Assembly (NCBI RefSeq): GCF_028823535.1
Contig: NZ_JAQIYM010000090.1
Location: forward strand, 744,001-808,000
Source: Pseudomonas serbica
GTDB lineage: Bacteria > Pseudomonadota > Gammaproteobacteria > Pseudomonadales > Pseudomonadaceae
Direction: 5' to 3'
DNA length: 64,000 nt
Shown here one piece after another: positions 7,563 through 15,598 of the stretch (within the stretch, counting starts at the first letter, position 1; the number at the start of each line of letters is the position of its first letter). The notes under the pieces are model-generated. The model saw only the letters and a list, made by a program, of their open reading frames with translations. It was not told the DNA's origin and made no database searches. Made by a program: the position numbers and the translations under genes.

Positions 7563-8440
7563 CGGATCTGATCTGCAGGACGTCGATGATGCGTTGCCAA
7601 ACGCCTGGCATGTGCGCTCCCCATGGTGGTTGTCACGCAGTCCCTTTCCCGTCGGTAGCATCGATCATCGGTGTAAAGTGCGCTCAGTGCTCCAAGCACT
7701 ATCCGCCAGACAGCTACAACGCCGGGTACATGTTGGCGAATAAGGGGGTGTGCCACGGCTGCACGTCTGCCCAGTCCGAAATGAGCTGGTGCGGTTGTGG
7801 CGATGGCTACCCGAAAGGCTCTTTGGACGCTGGGTTCATGGATGCCAGCGGCGGTATTTGCCAAAACTGTGCAGCTGCGAAACCGCAGGCGACGTCCGAT
7901 AAAGCACCTGAATTGCCAATCCGGCCAGTTGTTGACTGGCGCGTGTGGGCGGTCGGCGACACCGTGCGTTACTTGGGCAGCGGCGGTGACGAGGATCGCT
8001 GGTGCCACGCCCGGATGACCATCGACGGTGACTACCTGATCCACGAAGCCCCGGACGAGCATGAGTCGATGCTGGTGCTGGATGACGACGGCGACGAGAT
8101 CAGCGTGCTGGTCGGGGAGTTTGAGTTCGTCTCAGCACTTGGAAGGTTGGAGGATGTGAATCGCATGTCCAAACATTCCGCCGTTTTGGCCAGTACAGAT
8201 GGAGCGATGGGCGAAATCAGCTCTTCCGCCTGCGAGTTGACTTACCTCGACGGCAAAGCTGGCGATATGAGTGAGTTCTTCAAGTTGACTGAGCAAATTC
8301 GCGATGCTCTGCCCGCTGAACGAGCCCAGGAGGTTGCCCTAGTGTTTGCTTCTGAGGAGCAAAAGGCGCTGTACGCGCAATGGGTGAAGCACGCGGCAGA
8401 AAACCCGGTGGATGACAGCGGCGCTCTCTGCGGCGGGTAG
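7559..8440 (+). CDS. Cysteine-rich protein with two zinc-knuckle repeats
   Basis: A 293-residue protein. The N-terminus (CRTSMMRCQTPGMCAPHGGC) matches a pattern seen in many Pseudomonas phage and plasmid proteins. Residues about 38-110 carry two repeats of a knuckle: KCAQCSKHYPPDSYNAGYM to GVCHGC, then WCGCGDGYPKGSLDAGFM to GICQNC, each probably binding zinc. A beta-rich middle (GDTVRYLGSGGDEDRWCHA) and a helical C-terminus follow. It is the last gene of the block and is followed by a terminator. Metal binding is likely; partner or substrate unknown. Confidence 0.65.
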   Translation: MTDLICRTSMMRCQTPGMCAPHGGCHAVPFPSVASIIGVKCAQCSKHYPPDSYNAGYMLANKGVCHGCTSAQSEMSWCGCGDGYPKGSLDAGFMDASGGICQNCAAAKPQATSDKAPELPIRPVVDWRVWAVGDTVRYLGSGGDEDRWCHARMTIDGDYLIHEAPDEHESMLVLDDDGDEISVLVGEFEFVSALGRLEDVNRMSKHSAVLASTDGAMGEISSSACELTYLDGKAGDMSEFFKLTEQIRDALPAERAQEVALVFASEEQKALYAQWVKHAAENPVDDSGALCGG

Positions 8441-8456
8441 GTTATCAGAGCGCAAA

Positions 8457-8490
8457 GAAAGGCCTCACTCTTTCGGGTGGGGCCTTTTTG
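8457..8490 (+). terminator. Rho-independent terminator
   Basis: A hairpin with arms AAAGGCC-t-CAC and GTG-g-GGCCTTT followed by TTTTT, 17 bp after the stop of the Cys-rich gene. It closes the 2255-8440 block. Confidence 0.85.
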
Positions 8491-8502
8491 TATCTGTAGG
8501 AT

Positions 8503-8531
8503 TTGACAAGCTGACAATTTACGCTTAATGT
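8503..8531 (+). promoter_or_regulatory. Strong sigma-70 promoter
   Basis: -35 TTGACA at 8503-8508, 17-bp spacer, -10 TAATGT at 8526-8531. The spacer contains a reversed copy of the 14-bp recurrent element (8510-8523), placed where a bound protein would block polymerase. Confidence 0.75.
8510..8523 (-). promoter_or_regulatory. Copy of 14-bp recurrent element (CGTAAATTGTCAGC)
   Basis: Lies inside the spacer of the promoter at 8503-8531, on the opposite strand. Differs from the 58038 copy only at the first base. Confidence 0.5.
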
Positions 8532-8566
8532 TGAAATGACATCAAGGCACCAGGCAGGATACGGAC

Positions 8567-8830
8567 ATGTCGGCATACCCGATCAAACACGAGCAATTTG
8601 AAAAGCTGATCAAAGCCTACATGGCAGATCCGCTTAACAACTACGTGCTCGACCAAAAAGGGCCGGTTGTTCGTTTCGAGATCTATGAAACGGAACAGGC
8701 CGCCAAAGGTTGGTCGGTGCATTTTTACTGCGAAAAAGAACCGGGTCGCTCGTTTGATCTGTGGATTACCCCGGAAGACCTTTTGTCCTGGATGTGGGAA
8801 AATTCCGCCAGAGTGCAACCTCATGGGTGA
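8567..8830 (+). CDS. Unknown 87-residue protein
   Basis: First gene after a strong promoter, with ribosome site GGATACGGA. The product ends in a tryptophan-rich segment (ITPEDLLSWMWENSARV). It is coupled to the following membrane protein by an 8-bp overlap. Family not recognised. Confidence 0.65.
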   Translation: MSAYPIKHEQFEKLIKAYMADPLNNYVLDQKGPVVRFEIYETEQAAKGWSVHFYCEKEPGRSFDLWITPEDLLSWMWENSARVQPHG

Positions 8831-9509
8831 TTTATTGATGTTCAGGTATTTCCAGGTGTTGGGGATTCTCCCCAAGTCCTTGCTGGGGTTCGGTCAACGC
8901 GCCCCGGTGCTACTGCGCTTCGAAGGGTGGGTGGCCAAGATGGCGACCATACTCAAGTACAGCGCAGTCATCCCGATGTTTCTGGCCATTCTTTGCGCGT
9001 TAGGCCTGGCTCCATGGGCGCCCCCACAGCTGAGCCTGGCGCTGGCGGTCATGTCCGTGGCCACGCTCCTGATCGCCTACGTGCTGTGCATGTGGTTGAT
9101 CTATCGCTTGTCCAAGCACGTGTCTGCCGAAGAACTCCAGTGGTGTGAATCGGTCTACCCGTCGTTGAAGATGCCTGAGCCGTTTCGACACATGAATCGT
9201 TACATCCTGGCCAGCTATGTGGACAGGGCTATGACGTCTAGCTCGCCGGTGTCGCTTGAGCGCGGCCAGAAAAATCAGAGCTGGTTGAGCAAGCGAGTGC
9301 AGATCGCCCGCAAGGTCGTCAGCTTCAAAGTTCTGTACCGGGTTGTGTACAGCAATTTGGCAGTCATGAGCGTCGGTTTTCTGTGCCTGCCGTATGTCAG
9401 CGCAACGAAAGTAAACTGGGTACTGCTGGGCGTTGGCGGCTACACCTTTGCCGCGTTGATCGTGGTGGTGGCCGGTGCGTGGATGCTGACCCGCAGGCCG
9501 AAAGGCTAA
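8823..9509 (+). CDS. Membrane protein with four predicted helices
   Basis: A 228-residue protein with two hydrophobic segments at about residues 45-100 (VIPMFLAILCALGLAPW and a second, LALAVMSVATLLIAYVLCMW) and two near the C-terminus (NLAVMSVGFLCLPYV and GGYTFAALIVVVAGAWML). A soluble loop of about 75 residues lies between the pairs. ATG at 8823 overlaps the previous gene; the in-frame ATG at 8838 is an alternative. Inner-membrane location is likely; function unknown. Confidence 0.65.
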   Translation: MGDLLMFRYFQVLGILPKSLLGFGQRAPVLLRFEGWVAKMATILKYSAVIPMFLAILCALGLAPWAPPQLSLALAVMSVATLLIAYVLCMWLIYRLSKHVSAEELQWCESVYPSLKMPEPFRHMNRYILASYVDRAMTSSSPVSLERGQKNQSWLSKRVQIARKVVSFKVLYRVVYSNLAVMSVGFLCLPYVSATKVNWVLLGVGGYTFAALIVVVAGAWMLTRRPKG

Positions 9510-9556
9510 ATTCAACTTATTCATAAAATTGACATTCAAAGACAGGAACACGTTGG

Positions 9557-9778
9557 ATGAACATCTTGGAACAGCTTCGAGCGATGGGATACTCCGTAGA
9601 GAACGGCGCTCGTACCTTCGCGTTGTCGGTGCAGTCTCGCAACCTCATCACGCATTGCACCGTTGATGGCGCAATCCAGAGCATCCAGTTCTCGGTGGCC
9701 AAGGGTCGTTTGAAGGCCAAGCCAATCATCAGTGATGCGAGGCCTGCCTTCATGGTTCGCCGGGTATCTACGGGCTGA
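9557..9778 (+). CDS. Unknown 73-residue basic protein
   Basis: Ribosome site is weak (GGAACACG). The product resembles a small beta-alpha domain (ARTFALSVQSRNLITHCTV) with a basic C-terminus. Family not recognised. Confidence 0.5.
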   Translation: MNILEQLRAMGYSVENGARTFALSVQSRNLITHCTVDGAIQSIQFSVAKGRLKAKPIISDARPAFMVRRVSTG

Positions 9779-9832
9779 TTTACGCGCTTGGTGCACTGAC
9801 AGAAACCGCCTGCTGGTAAATGGGGAACCGCA

Positions 9833-10198
9833 ATGGGATGCAATAAGAGCTACACCGCTTTCGAGGCATCAGTGATTGCTGCGTACGACCTCGGTAAGTT
9901 GGACAAGGATCTGCTGTCTGTTCTGATGGAGCCGTACCGCGACAGGGACATCGACAGCGGCGGTTGTATGGACTTGAAATCCCATGACGGTAAGGGGATC
10001 GAGCAAATCGTCATCGAAACCTGGGGACTGGTGATGCCAACGGCCCCAGCTGTAGAGTTCGACGACGACCCCGACGGCTGGGACGAATACAACGACGCGG
10101 TGTACGACCAGAATGCAGGTTGTTACCAAATACTTTGGCTGGGGCTAATTCGCCGGCCTGATCACCAACGCAGTAAGCAGTTTGTACCTTCAATATGA
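9833..10198 (+). CDS. Unknown 121-residue acidic protein
   Basis: Starts after TGGGGAA. Acidic centre (VEFDDDPDGWDEYNDAVY) followed by a more basic tail. The N-terminal 50 residues look like a small helical domain (FEASVIAAYDLGKLDKDLLS). Two cysteines are spaced too far apart to suggest a knuckle. Family not recognised. Confidence 0.6.
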   Translation: MGCNKSYTAFEASVIAAYDLGKLDKDLLSVLMEPYRDRDIDSGGCMDLKSHDGKGIEQIVIETWGLVMPTAPAVEFDDDPDGWDEYNDAVYDQNAGCYQILWLGLIRRPDHQRSKQFVPSI

Positions 10199-10208
10199 GG
10201 AAGTAACC

Positions 10209-10436
10209 ATGGAAGTGTTCAAAATCAACGAAGAAGTTCCGAACGATAACCGCGTTGTCGTGTTGCAGGATTACCAACGTGACCAGCCTCTGGCGATGGC
10301 CTGCCGCTTCGTTGGCGACCGCTGGATTGGTGTATCCGGCAATACCGATGTCACCGACTTTCTGACCCCTGACGCCGTCTGGTTCGAAAGCGCCCTCCAG
10401 GCGAAAGCGGCACAGCCGGAACGCCTGGCCTCTTGA
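10209..10436 (+). CDS. Unknown 75-residue protein
   Basis: ATG at 10209 has AGGAAG upstream, so it is preferred to the ATG at 10182. A small beta-rich domain (NNRVVVLQDY-like strands, then RFVGDRWIGVSG) resembles phage proteins that carry a W-containing strand pair. It overlaps the next gene by TTGA. Confidence 0.6.
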   Translation: MEVFKINEEVPNDNRVVVLQDYQRDQPLAMACRFVGDRWIGVSGNTDVTDFLTPDAVWFESALQAKAAQPERLAS

Positions 10437-10702
10437 GTCTGGTCGCGGTGGGCGAGGGGCTGCCGCTGCGGGAGCAGTCCCTGATCGCCATTGTCGGCAA
10501 CGAGCTGCAGGTGTTGCTGCGTGACCTGGCACAGGGCAACGAGGCGGGCGCCAAAGCCTGCTTCAGCCTGATCACCAGGCTCTACAACCAATCCCAATCC
10601 CCAAGTGCCAGCGTCAGCGACAGCGGCTCCCTGCGACTCTCACGTATCTTTAAAGATGCCGAGCAAGCGCTTCAATCGTGGCCGGTGCTTCGCGCTGGTT
10701 GA
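10433..10702 (+). CDS. Unknown 89-residue protein (TTG start)
   Basis: Starts at TTG overlapping the previous stop. The product is leucine-rich and helical (GNELQVLLRDLAQGNEAGAK). The unusual start and lack of a clear ribosome site make it less certain than its neighbours, but the reading frame keeps the codon bias of the region. Confidence 0.5.
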   Translation: MSLVAVGEGLPLREQSLIAIVGNELQVLLRDLAQGNEAGAKACFSLITRLYNQSQSPSASVSDSGSLRLSRIFKDAEQALQSWPVLRAG

Positions 10703-10716
10703 GCCTCCAGAAGTTG

Positions 10717-10810
10717 TTTGACGGCTATTTGATTGGCCACTCAAAAAAATCTCCCAAGCCTCGAATTTATTGGCCTTTGAGCCAGAATTTCTATTTGACG
10801 GGTATTTGAC
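10717..10810 (+). repeat. 17-bp direct repeat, two copies
   Basis: TTTGACGGCTATTTGAT at 10717-10733 and TTTGACGGGTATTTGAC at 10794-10810 match at 15 of 17 positions, 77 bp apart, in the non-coding gap before the first TrbC-like gene. Possibly a binding site pair or the mark of a local duplication. Confidence 0.5.
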
Positions 10811-10846
10811 CGTCACCCCTGTGGCAATTCTTTCGCAATATCTCCG

Positions 10847-10855
10847 TGGTATAGT
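10847..10855 (+). promoter_or_regulatory. Extended -10 promoter
   Basis: TG-G-TATAGT fits an extended -10; no good -35 is seen. It would start transcription about 20 bases before the ATG at 10884, which supports that start over the upstream ATG at 10770. Confidence 0.5.
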
Positions 10856-10883
10856 GCACCGAAATATTCGCGGAATCCCCTGG

Positions 10884-11723
10884 ATGAATGATAGAAATCT
10901 ACCTGATCTGTTAGTCGATACTGCTGGTGCCGGAAACGACCTAAATCAGTTCGAGTATCTCGATGGAAAGAGCATTTTTTCCATCAAGGTGGGTGATATC
11001 GATCCTTCTGAGTTGCGGATGAGCTACAACAGCAAGCAGCTCTGGATTGAGGTTGATCCTGTTTGCCATGGTTTTTTGATCCCTGCCAAGTTAGGAAAAA
11101 CCGACAAGAAGCTCTCTGTGCGTGAGCGCACCCACCTGGAGAATAACTTGGAGCTGCATTGGGCTGACTGCAGAGCTTCAGAGTTGATCGCGCTCATTTC
11201 GGGATGGTTTGAAGAATTGGAGCTTTCCGTAAGCCAGAATTTCCCTGATCTAGTGAAACTGCTGGTTACCCCGGTGGCCGAGGGATTGATTCGGCTTCGG
11301 GATACGCACCGCGTGAGGCTCACCACTGAAATGTTCTTCGAGCATCTGATCCTTGATGTGTATGAGCAATACAGCACGGGCGACTGCCCACCGTCGTTTA
11401 ATGCTGACGAATTCAAGCTGTATCTGGACGCTTTGCCGGGGTACAGGCGAGGAAGTCCGTCAGAGTCACAGCCAAAGGCCTACTCGATTCACGGCTACGT
11501 CCTGATGCAACTGGTCGGCCTTATGCGTGACCACGCGCCTGGCGTTGGCAAGTACCGTCGTGAGCGCATTTTCAGTTCATCAGCCTGTTTTCCATCGAGA
11601 AAGCCAATCTCTTCGGCCAAGGCTGATTTGCGCGGCAAGATGTTAATCGTTGAATTAACACACCCGGCCCCAGACGACTTCGTAAAACTGGAGCTCAGTT
11701 CAGCTATCCCATATCACTGGTAA
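10884..11723 (+). CDS. TrbC/DotL-like middle domain, no ATPase motifs (copy 1)
   Basis: A 279-residue protein, paralogous to the next gene. Its C-terminal half shows the order of motifs I associate with the region after the Walker A site in I-type coupling proteins (IncI TrbC, Legionella DotL/IcmO): a helix ending GLIRLRDTHRVRL, then FKLYLDALPGYRRG, then IHGYVLMQ. No P-loop, no Walker B and no membrane segment is present, so it cannot be a coupling ATPase. The N-terminal ~100 residues (DPSELRMSYNSKQLWIEV) are shared with the next gene only. Likely a domain split off from or mimicking the conjugation machinery. The family link is an inference from motif order. Confidence 0.45.
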   Translation: MNDRNLPDLLVDTAGAGNDLNQFEYLDGKSIFSIKVGDIDPSELRMSYNSKQLWIEVDPVCHGFLIPAKLGKTDKKLSVRERTHLENNLELHWADCRASELIALISGWFEELELSVSQNFPDLVKLLVTPVAEGLIRLRDTHRVRLTTEMFFEHLILDVYEQYSTGDCPPSFNADEFKLYLDALPGYRRGSPSESQPKAYSIHGYVLMQLVGLMRDHAPGVGKYRRERIFSSSACFPSRKPISSAKADLRGKMLIVELTHPAPDDFVKLELSSAIPYHW

Positions 11724-11759
11724 ATCTTCCACTAAAAAACAAGAAAGGTAAAAACCTTC

Positions 11760-12683
11760 ATGAGTAATTCATTCGCAAAAGAGTTTGTGCAACTGATGGC
11801 TGTTGGCACTTCTACGCTGCTAAAGCAGTCGGCAAGCGGTATCTCAACGATTCTTAAGGAGTCCGCCAAAGTCATCGAAAAGGCGGCGGATGTGGCTGAT
11901 TGGCCGCAGTTCGAAGTTTCCTCATCCCCAGACTCAACCGTTCTCACGTTTGACTTGAAAGATCTTGATTCCTCCGAGTTTGAGGTCAGTTACAACGAGC
12001 AGTCGGTCAGGCTGAATATCAGGCCTTACTGCGAGGACTACCTGATCCCCAACGTCACCCGCTTTTTCAGTCGTCCTCGGTACTCGACTGCTGAGCAGCT
12101 GAAACTCGCCAAATTCGCAAAATCGCATCAGCATGTACGCTGGAGCACGTGCACTGCCGATGAGCTAACCGACTTTTTCACCGGTTGGGTTTTCCGTGCG
12201 GAAGGCCAGGGCGATGGGCAATTTTGGCAATCGCGAGCCATGGTCATGCTCAAGCCACTCATCGCTGGCGCAATCTCCATGCGTGATGCTGGAGCCTGCG
12301 TGCTATCAGCGGCATGGTTTAAAGATCACATGCCGTTGGACGCATATCTGACTCTGATCGATAATGAATACGTCGATCAGCAAGCGCTTATGGCATACCT
12401 CGATGCTTTACCTGCCTTCTACATCCAGGAAGCTCAAGAAAACAATCTCTCGCCAAAATGCTATGAAAATCATGGTTATATGACGATGCAGGTTTTTGAT
12501 CTGCTGGAAACCGATCAGAAATCCGGCGTTGTGCGTACGGATCGCCGGCCAGATCGCGACATCGCTCGCAATTTCATATCCAAGACCATTGTTTCGGCTG
12601 AGGCGGTGAGGGTCGAGAATCGCCTGGAAATCACCGTTAAGCATGCCTCCAAAGAGTTCGTGCGATTGAAAGTCCAGGGCTGA
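11760..12683 (+). CDS. TrbC/DotL-like middle domain, no ATPase motifs (copy 2)
   Basis: A 307-residue paralogue of the previous gene. Shared blocks are DSSEFEVSYNEQSVRLNI (N-terminal domain), AGAISMRDAGACVLSAAW, LMAYLDALPAFY and NHGYMTMQ. An extra ~40-residue N-terminal helix precedes the common part. As in copy 1, nucleotide-binding motifs and membrane helices are absent. It starts 36 bp after copy 1 with ribosome site AGAAAGG, so the two are probably co-transcribed. A role in modulating conjugation or pilus assembly is a guess. Confidence 0.45.
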   Translation: MSNSFAKEFVQLMAVGTSTLLKQSASGISTILKESAKVIEKAADVADWPQFEVSSSPDSTVLTFDLKDLDSSEFEVSYNEQSVRLNIRPYCEDYLIPNVTRFFSRPRYSTAEQLKLAKFAKSHQHVRWSTCTADELTDFFTGWVFRAEGQGDGQFWQSRAMVMLKPLIAGAISMRDAGACVLSAAWFKDHMPLDAYLTLIDNEYVDQQALMAYLDALPAFYIQEAQENNLSPKCYENHGYMTMQVFDLLETDQKSGVVRTDRRPDRDIARNFISKTIVSAEAVRVENRLEITVKHASKEFVRLKVQG

Positions 12684-12805
12684 TCGAATTGGCCGGCTGC
12701 CAACAGCGGTCGGCCTCACTTCAAGCCTCCAATGAGCGTGTCCGGTTGGACTAGAAAGCCTGACGGGGAAGGGTGGCGGGTGTTTTTTACCACGGATGAT
12801 GTCAA

Positions 12806-12834
12806 TTGATGCAAGTTGTTTTTGTGTCTATACT
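12806..12834 (+). promoter_or_regulatory. Sigma-70 promoter
   Basis: -35 TTGATG at 12806-12811, 17-bp spacer, -10 TATACT at 12829-12834. It overlaps the first codons of the longest possible version of the next gene, which argues for the downstream ATG at 12866. Confidence 0.65.
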
Positions 12835-12865
12835 GGCCGCCTTCTTAAAACATCCGGTACACGTC

Positions 12866-13405
12866 ATGGCCCAGAGCTCACCAAAATATACGTCCCTGGT
12901 AGCGTCCATCAGCATTTTCTCGATGGCTACTTTCGGCGTGTGCGTTATGGCCTCTGCCATTAGTTCGCACTACGTGGACAAGCAGGTCGTGGAGAAAATG
13001 GAGGCCCGGATTCCCGCAGAACGCAATGCACTTCGGGTGTTCAACCATTTGCAGGATGGCACCTTCGCCGACGTGCTGATGCTGCGTGACATGGCCAAGT
13101 CGGGCTTGCCGCTGACCAATGTCCTGCTGATGACCGCTTACGCACAGGCCGGCGCCCCCCGCGACCAGGATGCCCACCTGATGCAGGCCCTGACGTCGAT
13201 GCAAGACCCGGATCTACTGTTGCTGCTGAGCTTCGCCCAAGAGCGTTTTGTCTCCAAACCACAAGACAGCACTCTGGATGACAGCCAAGTGGCTCAATTG
13301 AACACCTGCTTTGACACGCTCAAGACGCGTTATGAAGGGCGCCTTGGCGAAGTCCGCAGCCGTTATGCTTACTTGAACAACCTGAAGTCCTGTCAGAAGG
13401 CCTGA
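12866..13405 (+). CDS. Single-pass membrane protein with helical tail
   Basis: A 179-residue protein. One hydrophobic segment near the N-terminus (SLVASISIFSMATFGVCVMA) should anchor it in the inner membrane with the rest outside. The soluble part is helical, with pairs such as DVLMLRDMAKSGLPLTNVLL and ALTSMQDPDLLLLLSFAQER that recall TPR-like helices, and ends in KSCQKA. The start at 12866 is chosen because the promoter lies upstream of it. Function unknown; it sits beside the TrbC-like pair and upstream of the secretin-like trio. Confidence 0.6.
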   Translation: MAQSSPKYTSLVASISIFSMATFGVCVMASAISSHYVDKQVVEKMEARIPAERNALRVFNHLQDGTFADVLMLRDMAKSGLPLTNVLLMTAYAQAGAPRDQDAHLMQALTSMQDPDLLLLLSFAQERFVSKPQDSTLDDSQVAQLNTCFDTLKTRYEGRLGEVRSRYAYLNNLKSCQKA

Positions 13406-13450
13406 TTTTAAGAACAAATGCTCAATATTGCCTTTTACGGAATTTCACTA

Positions 13451-13786
13451 ATGCCCGGACTACCTTACGCCATCAATCTCGACCCTGATCAGCAGCCGTA
13501 CCGCGAAAACCAGCTGGTCTCCCGCGATGTTGCCCTGTTCGATCCATCGTTGGGCCGTGAGATTGGCCAGATTGCCCGTGTAGCGGTCAATCGTCGTTCT
13601 TGCGACTTCGGTAGCCCCGACTTCGTTGGTACGGCCTATGAGCAGTACGATGTGATGTGGAGCAGCGGCGAAATCACGCACGATCACTCCCGCCAAGGCC
13701 TTAAATCGGAACAATGGACGACGGCGGAGATCAATGCTGCCGAGAAGGAAGCCGAAGGCTTTCAAGCGAACATCACATGGGATTAA
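13451..13786 (+). CDS. Unknown 111-residue protein
   Basis: ATG at 13451 is chosen, although an in-frame ATG at 13418 is possible. The product looks like a soluble mixed fold, with GTAYEQYDVMWSSGEITHDH in the centre and an acidic helical tail. Family not recognised. Confidence 0.55.
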   Translation: MPGLPYAINLDPDQQPYRENQLVSRDVALFDPSLGREIGQIARVAVNRRSCDFGSPDFVGTAYEQYDVMWSSGEITHDHSRQGLKSEQWTTAEINAAEKEAEGFQANITWD

Positions 13787-13829
13787 GCTTGGACAGATCA
13801 ACCGCTGAAACTTATGAGGGGTATTGAAC

Positions 13830-14387
13830 ATGCACAGCACCGATGATGCCCGTGGCTCAAAGACCGGCAAGACCTCGTCCGGATCTAATGGCAAGCCGTT
13901 CAATGCTGCGTCCCTGCGCAAGCGGGTTGAACAGCGGCGGACGCTTAAAGTCGGCACCATCGGTGTCATGCCGTTCTCGATCTCCTCGCTGCTACCCCAA
14001 ACGACCCCGTCCCAGGACGGTCGCAAGAGGCTTGAGCAATACCTCGACGCTGTTATCAAAGGCAATGAGACCTTCATCAAGCACCAGCTGCGCCAGGCGG
14101 AGTTGCAGGTGAGGGGTGTCAGGTTTGTGCCAGACCAGGTCGTTAATGCGATCTACAGATCGGCTATGCGGGAGGTCAAGCTCAATGGCCGATTCGTGAT
14201 GGCCAACGGTGAACTGCTGAAAGAAACTCTGCCGCAGCCGAGTTACACCGTTCCGACCCTGAAACCGCTTGATCTGGGTTTAGTGCGCGATCCAAAGAGG
14301 GATCAAGAAATTTACCGTTCCATGATGCAATTCTCCCTGGATGACACCGGGATCGTTGCTACGGCTCAAGGAGAGGACAATGTCTGA
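13830..14387 (+). CDS. Unknown 185-residue basic protein
   Basis: ATG at 13830 follows GAGGGG. The first ~35 residues are low-complexity and polar (SKTGKTSSGSNGKPFN), then a basic helical segment (SLRKRVEQRRTLKV). The remainder is soluble. It overlaps the following Cys-rich gene by 8 bp. Could bind nucleic acid, but no known motif is seen. Confidence 0.55.
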   Translation: MHSTDDARGSKTGKTSSGSNGKPFNAASLRKRVEQRRTLKVGTIGVMPFSISSLLPQTTPSQDGRKRLEQYLDAVIKGNETFIKHQLRQAELQVRGVRFVPDQVVNAIYRSAMREVKLNGRFVMANGELLKETLPQPSYTVPTLKPLDLGLVRDPKRDQEIYRSMMQFSLDDTGIVATAQGEDNV

Positions 14388-14598
14388 TTGTGGTGGCTGC
14401 GTCAGCTTCCTAAAGATCAAGGGCACCTTCAGCGGCGGCATCTGCACGTTTCTCGATGCCCGCACCCGTTCTGACCATGGCCACAAGTGCAAGGACTTCA
14501 AGGCGCCGAAGCATGACCGCCTGCAGACCAAGCGCGAGGCCAAGAAACTGATCAAGACCGAGCTGGTGACCAGCGCCAGCGAGCACTGGGCAGCATGA
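14380..14598 (+). CDS. Small cysteine-rich protein
   Basis: A 72-residue protein with ribosome site GGAGAGG. Cysteines in CGGCVSF, GICTF and HKCKDF could bind one metal. The C-terminus is lysine-rich and helical. Many phages and plasmids carry similar small proteins of unknown role. ATGA links it to the next gene. Confidence 0.6.
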   Translation: MSDCGGCVSFLKIKGTFSGGICTFLDARTRSDHGHKCKDFKAPKHDRLQTKREAKKLIKTELVTSASEHWAA

Positions 14599-14807
14599 GC
14601 GGCGTCATCGACCAGCTGTTGACATTGCTGCCGGCTCACGTGGCCTCAATCCTCGGGCTCCTCAGCCTGTCGCCCGTGTTCACGCTGTTGATCGCCCACC
14701 GGATCCTCAAGTTTCAGTTCAAGGCACCCCGCGTGATGGCCCACATCGTGACCGTGCTGATACTGGCCGGCATCTTTTGCGTGGCCACCATTCTCCACCA
14801 GCGCTAG
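14595..14807 (+). CDS. Small membrane protein, two helices
   Basis: A 70-residue protein with hydrophobic segments at about residues 14-36 and 47-67 (AHIVTVLILAGIFCVATIL). Translationally coupled to the Cys-rich gene before it. Function unknown; may be a small holin-like or regulatory membrane peptide, but nothing shows this. Confidence 0.6.
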   Translation: MSGVIDQLLTLLPAHVASILGLLSLSPVFTLLIAHRILKFQFKAPRVMAHIVTVLILAGIFCVATILHQR

Positions 14808-14855
14808 TGCGTCTGCTGAGCTCGTCAAAGCCATTTGAACAAAGAGGTGTCCCCG

Positions 14856-15098
14856 ATGGATAAGTCCCTGCCTGAACAAGCCTACAACGCACTGAAGGGC
14901 CTCAAGGCCCAGGCCGCAGCCGTCAACGACCAGATCGAGAACGGCCATCAGTGTCGTAAAGCCCTGAGCGAAGCGCAGCAGTTGATGGCCGCAAGTCAAC
15001 CCTGGACGTCGGCGATTGTGAAGAAGCTCATGAGCAGCAAAGAACCCCTGAGCGTTGAAGACGTTGACGATGCCTGGCTTGTGAAAGTCTTTGCCTGA
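14856..15098 (+). CDS. Unknown 80-residue helical protein
   Basis: ATG at 14856 has AAAGAGGTG upstream, so it is preferred to a TTG at 14835. The product is mostly helical with a possible coiled coil (LKGLKAQAAAVNDQIENG). Family not recognised. Confidence 0.55.
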   Translation: MDKSLPEQAYNALKGLKAQAAAVNDQIENGHQCRKALSEAQQLMAASQPWTSAIVKKLMSSKEPLSVEDVDDAWLVKVFA

Positions 15099-15127
15099 GC
15101 CGCCCGGCATAAACCGCCGATACTCCA

Positions 15128-15556
15128 TTGCCCTGGGTTACAGGGTGCTGCCGTTTCCTGGAGCCGCTGAAGTTGCAGATAACCCCCGAGCAGTTTGCTG
15201 ATTTTCGCACCATTGTCCTGACTCATATTGACCAGAAATTGCCACAGGAATGGTGGATCTGGCTGCGAGCTCGAGCGTTCGAGCAGGTCGAGGGTATTAC
15301 TCCTAGGCCAGACGTCGACCTCGATGCCACGCCTGCGCAACTGGTGGCAGAGAATGTCTACGAGGACACCTTCAGGGCCTGCGATATCCTCAAAGTCTAT
15401 GAAGGTCGAGGGCGAAATCCCGAAGTGATTGGCCAGATCGACGATCAGCCGGTGTATTACCTGCACACCACCGGGATTTACATCTGGGGCCCGGCAAACG
15501 CCTCGAGCTCAATATCGTTCTGGATCTCCTATCCGTCGTACCCACCAGGCTGGTAG
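15128..15556 (+). CDS. Unknown 142-residue protein, start uncertain
   Basis: The frame opens at TTG 15128 and another TTG at 15173 is possible; neither has a good ribosome site. The product contains EVIGQIDDQPVYYLHTTGIY near the C-terminus and no cysteine knuckles. Codon use is typical of the region. Family not recognised. Confidence 0.45.
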   Translation: MPWVTGCCRFLEPLKLQITPEQFADFRTIVLTHIDQKLPQEWWIWLRARAFEQVEGITPRPDVDLDATPAQLVAENVYEDTFRACDILKVYEGRGRNPEVIGQIDDQPVYYLHTTGIYIWGPANASSSISFWISYPSYPPGW

Positions 15557-15598
15557 TTCGCCTCAGCGCCCACTTATTTCAAACCACTGGAAATGCCC

